From assembly GCA_947492925.1 (NCBI GenBank), contig CANLOQ010000006.1, forward strand, positions 62,001 to 126,000: DNA of 64,000 nt, given 5' to 3'. Position 1 is the first letter of the stretch, and every line of letters starts with the position of its first letter. The notes under the pieces are model-generated. The model saw only the letters and a program-made list of their open reading frames with translations, ran no database searches and had not been told where the DNA came from. The DNA comes from an uncultured Sulfitobacter sp. Its GTDB lineage: Bacteria > Pseudomonadota > Alphaproteobacteria > Rhodobacterales > Rhodobacteraceae. Both the position numbers and the translations under genes were made by a program. Shown piece by piece: positions 34,764 through 43,886 of this stretch.

Positions 34764-35305
34764 CGATCCCGCTCCTGATTGCGGTTCCGCTTCGGCACGA
34801 TGATCTGCATGTTTCGGGGAAGTCGCGATGTCATGTAATCGTAGAAACCGCCGAACCGACCCTGCTCGATGATCCATGCGAAAAAATCCGCGCGGACCGC
34901 TCGGAACATCGAGAACAGGAATAGCGCGACGAGGCTGATCACGAAGATCCGACTGATGCCAAGAAAGATCAGGCCGACGGGGATCGCCAACACGGCAAGA
35001 AGACCTGCATATTGGAAGCAGGCGCGTTGTGTCCGCCAACCCTCGTATTGACGATCCAGTTCGGTCTCACTCATCGACTGTGCCATGTCCTGGAACCGCT
35101 GTATCCCGCCATCGTCGTAGCGTCCCGTCAGGCCCTTCGGATCAAGGGCCTTGGGTTTGACACGGTCGGCAAGATCGCCGATGAAATCCGCTCCGAGCTT
35201 GCTGGCCTCGAACGCTTTGTCGACGCGGCCACGGCGCGCGAAGAACCCGGCCGCGCGTCGTGTGCGGCCCTTTTTGGGTTCCTCATTTTGAGCGTCTCGC
35301 GCCAT
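34760..35305 (-). CDS. Inner-membrane protein preceding dotA (TraX-like position)
   Basis: 181 residues: a basic N-terminal region, a soluble stretch (FQDMAQSMSETELDRQYEGWR), two adjacent hydrophobic helices (~100-140) and a basic tail ending in RNRNQERDR. In IncI plasmids traX sits directly before traY (dotA), and this gene is in that place with a four-base overlap, so TraX is the natural comparison; sequence similarity cannot be judged here. It probably belongs to the inner-membrane part of the conjugation machine. Confidence 0.6.
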   Translation of the reverse strand: MARDAQNEEPKKGRTRRAAGFFARRGRVDKAFEASKLGADFIGDLADRVKPKALDPKGLTGRYDDGGIQRFQDMAQSMSETELDRQYEGWRTQRACFQYAGLLAVLAIPVGLIFLGISRIFVISLVALFLFSMFRAVRADFFAWIIEQGRFGGFYDYMTSRLPRNMQIIVPKRNRNQERDR

Positions 35306-35324
35306 TGTCGGTCAACCGTTCCTA

Positions 35325-36482
35325 TCAGTTGCCGAGCGGCGCACCGCCGCCAGCACCCTCGGTTCCGTCAATTGCTGATGCCAAGCTTGCCGCTTCAACC
35401 GTCGCCACGCGACGCTCCAGACCGAAACGCATCCAATTGACATGAAGATCGAGCGCTTGCGTCAACAAAAGCTCGCGCATTACCGCGTCAGGCGACATCT
35501 TGGCAATCGATTGGTGCCAGTCGGGATTGGCAAACCGCGAATGGACAAACACATCGACGGCCTGGAGCGAGGAGACTTTGTCTCCCACGGCATTGGGATA
35601 GGCTGGACCTGCGGCGTTACGGGCCCAGGTTGCCAGCTCTGTCCCGCCGGTTGGGGTCGCGATGTCTCCGAGATAGGTGAAGACCGCATGGGAGGCCGAC
35701 CGGCGGGTCGCGTCGACCTGCCGGGAAGCGATACGCGCAAGACCGTTGGGTGTTCTTGCCTCTTCTGTCGTGACCGGTTTTGGTGGCAGCGGATCGATCA
35801 TATTGTTGATCATGCGTGCATAGGCCTGGGCGACTTGTTGGTCTGATGTGTCGAGCGTAATTGCCTCGGTCAGGAGTCGGACGTCTGAGGTCGGATCGGC
35901 GAACCCGCCGATGTTTCGGAGGTTATCGCGATCAACTTTGATTTCCTGCGCGAGGGCCAGCCCGCCGGAGCGGACCGGCGCGCCTGCGGCCCCGTTCCCG
36001 TAGGACCGGTTGCGCGACAGGTTCGCGATATCGATGCCGCCAACGCCTTGGCTGGTTTGGCCGCCGCCAAAGTTCAGGACACCCGACAAATCAATACAGG
36101 CGGACGTGGCAGGATCGTAGCGCCCGCCTTCGGCCGCCGCCCTGATCTTTTGACGCTCCAACAGAACGGCGTTTTGATCCCGCCCCTCGGCGATACGCTT
36201 TGCTGCTTCGGTCTCCCGTTTTGAATATGCCGAGAGCTGCGCCACACCTTTCAGGATATTGTCGACGATGTAATTACCGACTTCCGTGGTGTGATTGTTG
36301 ACGTTGATCCGTGCGGTGCGCACGATGTTCTGGACGCCGCCGCAGGAACAGCCGCCGAAGGCATAGCTTGGTGTCGCCAGCGTAAAGAGCCAGGCGGTTG
36401 CGCAGACGGAAAGCGCCCCGCTCAAACCTGTCGATCTGAGCGCTATGCTGTGAAGAGGTATCTTAAGAGCTCTAGTTCTCAT
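35325..36482 (-). CDS. Secreted conjugation protein (TraW-like position)
   Basis: 385 residues with a signal peptide ending around TPSYAFG, followed by Cys-rich GGCSCGG and a long soluble, periplasmic-looking chain. Noted segments are RKETEAAKRIAEGRDQNAV-like helix near 90, ATSACIDLSGVLNFGGG, MINNMIDPLPPKP and AVMRELLLTQALDLHVNWMRF. In IncI systems traW lies between the traU-side genes and traX; this gene occupies that place. ATG 36482 overlaps the upstream gene by 11 bases and has GAGGGAA ahead. Function is not known beyond a likely periplasmic role. Confidence 0.6.
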   Translation of the reverse strand: MRTRALKIPLHSIALRSTGLSGALSVCATAWLFTLATPSYAFGGCSCGGVQNIVRTARINVNNHTTEVGNYIVDNILKGVAQLSAYSKRETEAAKRIAEGRDQNAVLLERQKIRAAAEGGRYDPATSACIDLSGVLNFGGGQTSQGVGGIDIANLSRNRSYGNGAAGAPVRSGGLALAQEIKVDRDNLRNIGGFADPTSDVRLLTEAITLDTSDQQVAQAYARMINNMIDPLPPKPVTTEEARTPNGLARIASRQVDATRRSASHAVFTYLGDIATPTGGTELATWARNAAGPAYPNAVGDKVSSLQAVDVFVHSRFANPDWHQSIAKMSPDAVMRELLLTQALDLHVNWMRFGLERRVATVEAASLASAIDGTEGAGGGAPLGN

Positions 36483-36741
36483 TTGCGGTTCCCTCACTCT
36501 GACCATTTTGTTTGGTTCCCCGGATGATGTCGTTGACCTCATCAAGGTTGTTTCTGGAATCTGTCGTGCCCTGAAGCTGGATACCGGGATGGACCGCTGG
36601 TTCGGGTTTGCCTTCGGTCAGCGATTTCGGAATCTGAAACGACGTGAAATGCGTCAGCAGTACAAACGCGACAACCGTCAGAACGACCGCCAGTGCGATC
36701 CATTTCCCGACCGTCATCTTTGCCATAAGATCACCCGCCAT
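36472..36741 (-). CDS. Small single-pass membrane protein of the conjugation operon
   Basis: 89 residues: one transmembrane segment (KWIALAVVLTVVAFVLLTHF, residues ~12-32) followed by a hydrophilic periplasmic tail rich in Asn, Gln and Gly. ATG 36741 follows GGAGG with ideal spacing inside the end of the preceding gene, so translation is coupled; ATG 36753 or 36726 are alternatives. No family recognised. Confidence 0.6.
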   Translation of the reverse strand: MAGDLMAKMTVGKWIALAVVLTVVAFVLLTHFTSFQIPKSLTEGKPEPAVHPGIQLQGTTDSRNNLDEVNDIIRGTKQNGQSEGTANEN

Positions 36742-37336
36742 TGCCGCCTCCATAAATCAGTTCATAAACCGCATCGAGATTGGTCGGACTGACCGTGGTG
36801 CCATTAACCGTCACCCCCTGCCCCGTCTGCCCACCTCCGGTGTTGAGATCGACGCCGCCAATCGATGTGGTTGAGTTACCGGTGAGTCCGCCAATCGGCA
36901 GGAAGTCGAAATCGGGCAGCTGCAACAGATTGGTAATCTGAGAGGTCAGCTCATTCATTCTGTCCTGTGCGAACGAGCAGATCTGTCCTTGGACTTGACT
37001 GACGGCCGCCGCAAAAATTCCTTGCAGGTTCGGCACCTGGATTGCGATGTCGAGATTGACGTCGAAGAGATTATCGAGACATCCCAATGCCGCAATGGAA
37101 TGCGGTTTCTTGAGCGCCTCTTCGCCGCGCAGCACTTCCGCTTCGATGCCTGATCTGATCGCATTGGTGAGATTCAGCTTGACGGTATCGGTGCATCCCT
37201 GCCCGCCGGAGGGGAACAGCTGCAGGATTTGATCATTGGCCTGCGCATACGCCTTCGGTGCGCCTGCGATTGCCAGACCAGCTATAAGTGCCAAGCTCAG
37301 CAAATAACCCGATTTCGGGTTCTGTCCGTGTTTCAT
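36731..37336 (-). CDS. Secreted hypothetical protein of the conjugation operon
   Basis: 201 residues with a signal peptide (LLSLALIAGLAIAGAPKAYA, cleavage near residue 31). The mature part has two Cys (QGCTDTV and LGCLDNLF) that could form a disulfide, helical segments (QGQICSFAQDRMNELTSQI) and a Gly/Thr-rich C-terminus. Size, export and position are reminiscent of VirB5-type minor components, but no motif proves it. Start has GGAGG and overlaps the transglycosylase stop (ATGA). The DsbC-like protein at 43887 could fold such a Cys-containing substrate. Confidence 0.6.
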   Translation of the reverse strand: MKHGQNPKSGYLLSLALIAGLAIAGAPKAYAQANDQILQLFPSGGQGCTDTVKLNLTNAIRSGIEAEVLRGEEALKKPHSIAALGCLDNLFDVNLDIAIQVPNLQGIFAAAVSQVQGQICSFAQDRMNELTSQITNLLQLPDFDFLPIGGLTGNSTTSIGGVDLNTGGGQTGQGVTVNGTTVSPTNLDAVYELIYGGGNGG

Positions 37337-38067
37337 TGATTGCCTCCAAGGTTGGTCCGCTCGCCCTGGAACGGCGGTGTTTCGCGAATAAGGATCGGTC
37401 TTTTGGCCCCGAAGCCGGGAAAGCCTTCGGTCTGCTCATAGGTCCCACCCGTGCCGGCACTGCCGGCATAAGTCGTGCCGGAGGCCCCGCCGATCCGGTT
37501 CATCAGATGGGATTGCAGTTCGGCGTAGGAGCTGAAGCCGTTGGCGGTCAGATACTCGGGCGGGAAGACCGTCGGATCGAACCCGCTTTCGACCCAGTCG
37601 TTGAGGGCCCCTGCTCCGAGAAAATGCGCCGCCGTCAGCAGACCGCTTTCGGTGAAGGTGACGCCGTTGATGGTTTGGCCCGCCAATCCGCGTGTCTGTG
37701 AAGAAAGCGCGGACAGGTTGCGGGTCGTAAGCGTGTTAAAAGCCTGATCCTGTAGCGAGTGACCGGCGGATGAGTTCAAGAAACCGCTGAGCGATGAGAC
37801 ACCTTGGCTCGTGGCCTGCGACGTCCATTCGTAATTGCTCCAGCTGCCGCGTGATCCACCCGTGTGGCGCACGTAGCCGAGACTGGCCAAGGTGCCCGCC
37901 GTGATCTGATAAGCCCCGGCTGCCGTGCCGCCTTGTGTGTTTAAGGCACCATAATTGCCGCCAGATTCCTGTGTGCGAATGAGATCAGCATATTCGTCAG
38001 CAAACGAAGAGCTAGCCCAAAGGATCAAAGCGAAGCCAAGGTATCGGATGTGTCGGAGGCGGATCAT
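37333..38067 (-). CDS. Exported lytic transglycosylase-like protein (VirB1-type)
   Basis: 244 residues with a signal peptide (FALILWASSSFA). The goose-lysozyme/SLT-like catalytic segment RTQESGGNYGALN places Glu34 as the catalytic acid, followed by GTAAGAYQITAGTLASLGY, the GAYQ motif found in these enzymes. It should cut peptidoglycan to let the secretion channel through the wall. The rest is Ser/Gly/Thr-rich with FTESGLLTAAHFLGAGAL, also typical of peptidoglycan hydrolases. It is sandwiched between dotO-side genes and a secreted protein with ATGA overlaps on both sides. Confidence 0.75.
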   Translation of the reverse strand: MIRLRHIRYLGFALILWASSSFADEYADLIRTQESGGNYGALNTQGGTAAGAYQITAGTLASLGYVRHTGGSRGSWSNYEWTSQATSQGVSSLSGFLNSSAGHSLQDQAFNTLTTRNLSALSSQTRGLAGQTINGVTFTESGLLTAAHFLGAGALNDWVESGFDPTVFPPEYLTANGFSSYAELQSHLMNRIGGASGTTYAGSAGTGGTYEQTEGFPGFGAKRPILIRETPPFQGERTNLGGNQ

Positions 38068-38963
38068 TTCACCGTCCCCGCAACGGAGACGGACTGGATC
38101 TGAATCGTTTCCATCGCTTTGCCGGTCGAAGGCGAAATGACCGTCACGCCGCCGCGGCCGAGTGTTTCGATCCCGCGAAACCCGTTCTCATCGCGCTCGG
38201 TCTTTGAGATCCCCACAACGCCTTCGAGCGCCCGGATCATGCGATGGGACTGGCCGATATTGTTGATCAGGAAGACAGGACAAGTCGACTGGCCGCAAAA
38301 ATAGGGCGACCGCACGACGATGATCTTCTCGCCGCCTTCCAGAATATCTACCTCATAGACACTGACTTCGGGCGGCCCGAACGACGTCGCCGTCGGCTGA
38401 TCGATGTTGGCCCCAAGCTCTTTGCTGACGAGCGCAAGTTCCTCCTCACTGGCTTCACGCTCGGTCATGCCGTCGAGATTGGGCTGCGGCGTGTAGGCCT
38501 GCCCGTTCCATGTCCAGACACGCCCATCTTCGATGATCGAGCGCATGCCGGTCGGCGTCACCGCAGATAGGCCGAGCGCATCTGTGGCCGGTCTGCGATA
38601 AATTTCCAGCCATTTCTCGTTGTGGAATAACGCGACGTTAAAACACTCGGTCTCGCAATCGCGGCTCTTGCCGATCTTCAGGAAGAGTTGTTCTGGATCA
38701 TCGTTCGGGGCTTCCAGCCAGACGCGGACCGCCTTCACATATTGAAACTCGCGGCCATACATCCGCCGGGCGATGCTGAGCGCCTGTTGATCATTGCGCA
38801 CGAACGAAAGTTGCTGGACCGCGATATCGCCGCCCGGCTGGTTGTTTTTCTCGGTGTCCTTGGCCAAGGCCGCGAAGGCCCACATGATGATGAGGAGAGC
38901 GCCCGTGTAGATCGGAAGGGGCGAGCGTGTTCGTTTGTGCGGCGGTTGCAGGAGGAAAGTCAT
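38064..38963 (-). CDS. Hypothetical membrane-anchored periplasmic protein
   Basis: 299 residues with one N-terminal hydrophobic segment (IYTGALLIIMWAFAALA), then a soluble periplasmic domain. It has paired cysteines (DCETEC and FCGQSTC), suggesting disulfides, and a C-terminal TVISPSTGKAMETIQIQSV. No family recognised. It directly follows dotO with an ATGA overlap, in the zone where IncI plasmids carry traV/traW-type genes, so it is probably a structural or assembly factor. Confidence 0.6.
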   Translation of the reverse strand: MTFLLQPPHKRTRSPLPIYTGALLIIMWAFAALAKDTEKNNQPGGDIAVQQLSFVRNDQQALSIARRMYGREFQYVKAVRVWLEAPNDDPEQLFLKIGKSRDCETECFNVALFHNEKWLEIYRRPATDALGLSAVTPTGMRSIIEDGRVWTWNGQAYTPQPNLDGMTEREASEEELALVSKELGANIDQPTATSFGPPEVSVYEVDILEGGEKIIVVRSPYFCGQSTCPVFLINNIGQSHRMIRALEGVVGISKTERDENGFRGIETLGRGGVTVISPSTGKAMETIQIQSVSVAGTVK

Positions 38964-41900
38964 TGGAAAGCCCCTTTCATAAGATCGTCGGCCATCCGGG
39001 CGATGACGTTTGAGCGTGCGGATTCGTCGATCATCTGGCCCGATGACATCAGACCTTCGAGTTCCGCCTCGATTTCGGATTTTGCAGAGCCCGCCGGGAA
39101 GCGCCGGGCCAGGATGCGACGTGCTTCGGGACTGCCAAGCTTTTCATAGAGGATCACGCGCAAGGCGGTGTCTTCGGCCGTCGTCGACAATGCCCAAAGC
39201 TCAATCGGTCCGAGCTGGTTGTAGAAATGTTGCACATAGGTTTGCGATTTCAGCTTGAAGATCGCCACGATGGGTGCACCCTCGCCCGGCTCCGGCCCGG
39301 TCAAACGACTGATCACCGGTTTCAGGCTTTCAGGCAGATCGTAGGTGTCCATGACCGTGCGCACACTCTCGGCGGTCGGCACATTGCAGAGAAAGATGTT
39401 GGTGGCGAGTTCGCGGATCGAATGATCAAAGTCGCCGATCAACTGACTGGCGAGGGAGATCTGTACGCCGGCTTTGCGGCCAACCCGCACGTCGGCCACG
39501 ACCTGGTCGCGGATGCCAAGGCCGCCGGTCAGATGGTATTCGTCGATGCAAATGCGTTTAGGCATCTGGCGGTTGTTCTGGAACCGCAGCAGATGGTAGG
39601 CGCGGACGTCTTCGGGCAGATCAGAGCTTTTGATTTCGTCTTCATCGAGCCAGAAGTCTGAGGTTAGGGTCTGGCGCGCCATCATATACATGACGGCCGT
39701 TTGCTTACGGCCACGCTTGCCGGTCGCCTCGGTCACTCCGGCGAGATCGAAGGCGACGACCCGTGCGTTCGAGACCTCGAACCGTGTGGGGTTGGCCAAG
39801 ATCACATATTGCTTGATCGCCGCCGTGATTTGCCGCTGGAATGCGCCGACCATCGGTTCTTGTGTCGATTGCACGCGCATCTCGATGAATGGTTCGCGGA
39901 CGGTCTCTGCATTCGAGATCGGAATGAGGTCGCCCAGAATTGGCACGGCAAGTCTCTGCGCAAGAGCTGCCGGATGATGCTCATTCTTCTCAAAGAGAAA
40001 GTCGACGACCTCCCACCAGCTGGTCTCTTCATCGACCTCGAAATGATGTTTCTTGAGCGCATCATCGACCTTGAGATCCATCGTCGGCGAATAGCGCTTC
40101 GGGCTAACCTCGTCCGAATAGTAGCGATAGGCTTCATCGACACAGGCTTCGGCCAGTTGTGAGACCCCGTCATAGGGCGCGTCGGCATCTTCCGGTGTGC
40201 AGATCAGCGAGATCAGGTTCACCAGAAACGAACGCTCATGGGCAAATGGTTTGCGACAACAGAGCTGGGTGTCGAACGGATTGACGGCATCCTTCTCAAT
40301 CATCTTGAGCCGGTGGAACATCGCCTCATGTCGGCGGTTCGGCGGCAGCGCGTCCCGGATCAGACTGATCAGGCCCGATGAAGACGGACCGATGTCGATG
40401 ATCGCGATGCGCGGCAGGATCGCCTGATTGTCCCCGCCCCTGCCCGATTGGGGCGACAGTGCCACACCAAGATTGATCGCGTTCATCAGAACCGATTTGC
40501 CGGAGCCGGGTGTGCCAACCATGATGTCGACGCTCGCATTCTGCTTTGATGAGCCGGGCTGATAAGGAAACGGCTTTCCGTCCGCTGTGCGGAAGATGAT
40601 GGACCCGCGTTCCCACGGACAGGCGGGGCGCACAATCGGTGCCATCGCGAGCACGTCCAGAAGATCAGCTGCACAGCTTTCTGCCGTGGATGCTGTCGAC
40701 AATCCAAGCGCCGAAGACATGACACAGTCGAGCGGATCGCCGACAACAGCATTGGTGTGACAATTGCCCCAGGACTTGACCATCTCCTGTAGTGACGAGA
40801 CATGGGCGCGCAGCTGGCCGACCTCGTCGGCCGGCGCCCAGGCGGCGAACGAGGCACGCCAGCGGATGACTGTGTTCCCGTCGCCATCCGTCTGACGCAG
40901 CCGCTCGAAACTCTCTTTGATCCGTCCATTATGGGTCGGAGCCGTCCAGGCCAGCAGCCGCGCCAACTGCTCGCGAAACACCTGTCCCGCAAAGCCGCCG
41001 CTCTCCATCAGGATCGAACAACGCCATGAGATCTTGGTGCCGTTGGCGATCACGCGCCGGATCAGATCGTTGAACTGCACGACGATCTCGGGCGGCAGCA
41101 CGATGTCGAAGCCCGAAAAGACCGTGTTGCCAATCCGCACGATCTTGCCGTCGATCACATCGGCATGGTCGGTGAAGATCTGCTCGGAGAGCTTGGGCCA
41201 AACGAGGTTCGAGATATCCTTGCGCTTGATGTTACGCCCGAGGCTTGGCAGTCGGGCCTTCAAATAATCACCCGGCAATGTGGCGCGCCACGGATGGTTC
41301 AATCCGAGCGTATCCGGCGCGACGATCTTGCGGATTGCGTTTAGGGCTTCGTGATTGTCCAGCAGATCGAGCGCGATCCCGGCTGAACTGAACTCACGGC
41401 CCAGAGCGGTAACAAAGCTGTCGTGACGGATCGCCAGACCTTCGAGCGCCGTATCCGGGATTTGCCCGAGCGAGATCGTCGGCGCGGCATTGAGCACTTT
41501 GGTGCGTTGTTTTTGACTTGCCCCGCGATCTTCTGCGGTCAGGAGCGACGGCCGCGACCAAAGGGCCAGATAGCAGCGCTCGCCATAAAGCTTGCTCGGT
41601 AGGAGTTTGCGCCGCTCATCCAGAAGGTCATGCAGATCGAGCGCATTGTCGCGTGCAACACGTGCACTGTCATCAATGATAGTCTCGACCTCGCGTGCAC
41701 CCAATTCCGGCGAGTGCCCGAACCAGAACTGCAGGGCGAGGCCCGGTTTGGAAAAGAACGGCGACAGCCCGATACGCAGCCTATCGCAGGCGTCTGTCAC
41801 ATCCGCTTCGCCGGGCAAAGATCGAAACCCGTCGAGCCGGAACAGCGACACCATCGAGCCGTCATCGGCCACAAGCGCTGTCTCGCCGTGGGCGGTCTCC

Positions 41901-41980
41901 AGACGGCAATAGCCGTCCAGAGACGCTTTCAGCGATCCCCGGCCCAGATGGGCGGCGGCTTGATGCCAGAATGCGACCAT
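38960..41980 (-). CDS. dotO: DotO/IcmB/TraU-type conjugation ATPase (VirB4-like)
   Basis: 1006 residues, the same size as Legionella DotO (~1,010). Walker A GTPGSGKS at 489-496, with the upstream family region SIIFRTADGKPFPYQPG; a Walker B-like KRICIDEYHLTG near 815 and RVGRKAGVQISLASQL near 840 follow. The N-terminal ~450 residues are the membrane-associated/docking part (SLFRLDGFRSLPGEADV). DotO forms hexamer assemblies at the base of the machine with DotB. It is the core gene of the minus-strand operon and lies after dotP, as icmD-icmJ-icmB do in Legionella, though no icmJ is seen. Confidence 0.9.
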   Translation of the reverse strand: MVAFWHQAAAHLGRGSLKASLDGYCRLETAHGETALVADDGSMVSLFRLDGFRSLPGEADVTDACDRLRIGLSPFFSKPGLALQFWFGHSPELGAREVETIIDDSARVARDNALDLHDLLDERRKLLPSKLYGERCYLALWSRPSLLTAEDRGASQKQRTKVLNAAPTISLGQIPDTALEGLAIRHDSFVTALGREFSSAGIALDLLDNHEALNAIRKIVAPDTLGLNHPWRATLPGDYLKARLPSLGRNIKRKDISNLVWPKLSEQIFTDHADVIDGKIVRIGNTVFSGFDIVLPPEIVVQFNDLIRRVIANGTKISWRCSILMESGGFAGQVFREQLARLLAWTAPTHNGRIKESFERLRQTDGDGNTVIRWRASFAAWAPADEVGQLRAHVSSLQEMVKSWGNCHTNAVVGDPLDCVMSSALGLSTASTAESCAADLLDVLAMAPIVRPACPWERGSIIFRTADGKPFPYQPGSSKQNASVDIMVGTPGSGKSVLMNAINLGVALSPQSGRGGDNQAILPRIAIIDIGPSSSGLISLIRDALPPNRRHEAMFHRLKMIEKDAVNPFDTQLCCRKPFAHERSFLVNLISLICTPEDADAPYDGVSQLAEACVDEAYRYYSDEVSPKRYSPTMDLKVDDALKKHHFEVDEETSWWEVVDFLFEKNEHHPAALAQRLAVPILGDLIPISNAETVREPFIEMRVQSTQEPMVGAFQRQITAAIKQYVILANPTRFEVSNARVVAFDLAGVTEATGKRGRKQTAVMYMMARQTLTSDFWLDEDEIKSSDLPEDVRAYHLLRFQNNRQMPKRICIDEYHLTGGLGIRDQVVADVRVGRKAGVQISLASQLIGDFDHSIRELATNIFLCNVPTAESVRTVMDTYDLPESLKPVISRLTGPEPGEGAPIVAIFKLKSQTYVQHFYNQLGPIELWALSTTAEDTALRVILYEKLGSPEARRILARRFPAGSAKSEIEAELEGLMSSGQMIDESARSNVIARMADDLMKGAFQ

Positions 41981-41998
41981 CGATCCATACGCCCCCTT

Positions 41999-42412
41999 CT
42001 AGTTCAACGACCGCAGTGGGGCGTCCACCGAGGATTGATTGGCACCGGTGCCGAAGATCGAAGCAACGCCAACGTTCAAGAAGGTCGGGATGGCGACCAT
42101 ACAGGCTGCGGCGACGCTAAGCATCAGAATGCGGCCCGTCTCGACAGAGTTGTCATTGGTGTTGCGTGAGCGTTTGATCATCGCCATCACAGCCATGATC
42201 GCGAAGACGACTCCAAGCACGAAGGAGATCGTGCCAAGAATATCTGCGGCCGGTCCGAGTTGGCTTGAGCGCATCTCGGTGAAGATGTCGCCAAACGTTT
42301 GCGCGAAGGCCTGAGTTGCCCAAATAGTTCCCAAGGCGACGGACAGGGTTGAGCGGAGGATGACAGGTCGCCACGAACGGCGGATTTTGGCCGGGGGCTT
42401 TGTTCTGGGCAT
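41999..42412 (-). CDS. IcmD/DotP-like small membrane protein
   Basis: 137 residues: N-terminal signal-like segment (VALGTIWATQAFAQ), then two transmembrane helices (ILGTISFVLGVVFAIMAVMAMI and ILMLSVAAACMVAIPTFL) around a basic loop KRSRNTNDNS. Size, topology and place (after the DotE-like and before the DotO gene) fit IcmD/DotP of Legionella and TraR of IncI plasmids. AAGGA precedes ATG 42412. Confidence 0.65.
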   Translation of the reverse strand: MPRTKPPAKIRRSWRPVILRSTLSVALGTIWATQAFAQTFGDIFTEMRSSQLGPAADILGTISFVLGVVFAIMAVMAMIKRSRNTNDNSVETGRILMLSVAAACMVAIPTFLNVGVASIFGTGANQSSVDAPLRSLN

Positions 42413-42427
42413 GAGAGGTTCCTTGTT

Positions 42428-42976
42428 TTAGCCGAAGAAGAGATTTTCGAAGAGACCGACGGTGCGGGGCAGGTCCACTGCCATGATCCCTGCGATCATG
42501 TGGATGAAGCCTTTGCCCATCAGGCCCTGCGCGGGCATGTCGGCAGACTTGACGCAGAGAAAAAGACCGCGCACCACGGCGAGCAATCCGATGAATTGTG
42601 CGACGCGCACGAGCGCGATCAGGATTGCCTCGCCCGGCGCACCGGCAACAGGTGAGAGCATCTCGGGCGCATAGGCCATGATTTCGCTGGCGGCGCTGGC
42701 CGTCGTATTGCTCGCCCCGTAAAGCGAGGCGATCCACGCCGAGAGCGTCAGATCGAGGGAGATGATCAGCAGGCCGAAGACAATATATGTTATGCCCTGC
42801 CAGTAGCCGTGGCGACGATGATGGGCATGGGCCCGCTCCTCGGCGGTTACCAGCATCAAGCGGCTGCCGATCAGAACAAGCACGATGCCCAGCACGAAAC
42901 AGAGCGCGGCCAAGAAGGCTTGCGCCGTTGGCAGGATGTTCGTCACCCGTGTGAAGAAGGCGGTCAGCTCGTCCAT
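42428..42976 (-). CDS. IcmC/DotE-like membrane protein
   Basis: 182 residues with about four transmembrane helices: AFLAALCFVLGIVLVLIGSRLML (~20-43), ITYIVFGLLIISLDL (~62-78), ALVRVAQFIGLLAVVRGLFLC (~120-142) and a C-terminal FIHMIAGIMAVDLPRTVGLF. The helix pattern and the order DotF-DotE-DotP match Legionella icmG-icmC-icmD (TraP-TraQ-TraR in IncI). A weak ribosome site precedes ATG 42976, 15 bases after the upstream stop. Confidence 0.65.
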   Translation of the reverse strand: MDELTAFFTRVTNILPTAQAFLAALCFVLGIVLVLIGSRLMLVTAEERAHAHHRRHGYWQGITYIVFGLLIISLDLTLSAWIASLYGASNTTASAASEIMAYAPEMLSPVAGAPGEAILIALVRVAQFIGLLAVVRGLFLCVKSADMPAQGLMGKGFIHMIAGIMAVDLPRTVGLFENLFFG

Positions 42977-42991
42977 GAGACGTCATCCACA

Positions 42992-43624
42992 TCATTCCCC
43001 ATCCTTCTCGGCTCCGGTATCGCCTTCAGGGATCAACACTACCCGTTTGGGTGCATCCTCTTGGGCAGCGGCCACCGGCGTGACCTGCACCGGACGTGAA
43101 CCAAAATTTTCAGGCGCGGCAATCTCTTCGAGACCGGGTAGCGATGCGCCGATCAGGCCGGTCGTCGAATAAAGCTGACGGATGGCATTTGAATGCGCGC
43201 CATTCACCTTGCGCTGTTCCTGCAGGCGAGCGACCAGTTTGGGCAGCACACCGTCGCGGCCCGTCAACAGCACAAGTTCCGAGCGCATCGCCATGCTCTG
43301 CTCGGTGAGCAAGGCGACTTCTGATTGCAATGCATCGAGTTCAGCGGTTTGGTCTGGCGCGACTGAACCGACGACCACATGGGCAGCATCGACCCTCGGC
43401 TGCATCGTGGTATAGGCGAAAACGCTGCCAACACCGACCAAGGCGAAAATGGCGATGCCGAGCGACAATTTGAAAAATCCGTTGATGAATCCCGTGAGTG
43501 GTGTCTCGGGTCGCTCCATGAATATCGTGTCGCCGTCTCGCGAAGCACGTGCCGATTGAAACCGATCAGCGAAGGCATCTGCGGGCGAGATCGGCCTGAC
43601 GTTCAATGCTCCTCTGCTGGTCAT
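42992..43624 (-). CDS. IcmG/DotF-like bitopic membrane protein
   Basis: 210 residues: cytoplasmic N-terminus (~45), one transmembrane helix (LSLGIAIFALVGVGSVFAYT), then a periplasmic predicted coiled coil (TAELDALQSEVALLTEQSMA) and a Pro/Ala-rich tail. This bitopic-plus-coiled-coil design, and its position at the head of DotF-DotE-DotP, suit IcmG/DotF (TraP in IncI), part of the inner-membrane complex. ATG 43624 is chosen with AAGGAAC upstream; a GTG one codon earlier is possible. It begins the minus-strand operon that runs to dotA. Confidence 0.65.
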   Translation of the reverse strand: MTSRGALNVRPISPADAFADRFQSARASRDGDTIFMERPETPLTGFINGFFKLSLGIAIFALVGVGSVFAYTTMQPRVDAAHVVVGSVAPDQTAELDALQSEVALLTEQSMAMRSELVLLTGRDGVLPKLVARLQEQRKVNGAHSNAIRQLYSTTGLIGASLPGLEEIAAPENFGSRPVQVTPVAAAQEDAPKRVVLIPEGDTGAEKDGE

Positions 43625-43826
43625 CACTACCGTTCCTTTCGCAATCGTCGGAACGATGCGCGTTCAAAATGTTTGCGTCGGCTGCCGCCGTTCGAGAGCC
43701 ACGATCCTCACCTGATCCCTGTTCCGTGTCGGCTCACCTATGTTGGGCCTGAAAGCGGCGGCAAGTCCGATGGGCTGTGACTTGGTCGCGCAACGCTATA
43801 GCCATCAAAATCAATAGCATGTATAT

Positions 43827-43844
43827 AACGATGTAACTATCGGA
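43827..43844 (+). promoter_or_regulatory. Operator-like inverted repeat between divergent conjugation operons
   Basis: AACGATGTAACTATCGGA matches 15 of 18 positions of AACGATATAAGTATCGTA at 28653-28670 upstream of dotDCB, with CGAT/ATCG arms. It lies between the divergently transcribed dotF and DsbC-like operons. Confidence 0.55.
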
Positions 43845-43886
43845 GTAAACCATTTTATAATACACCATGAAAGTTAAGGACGCGCC

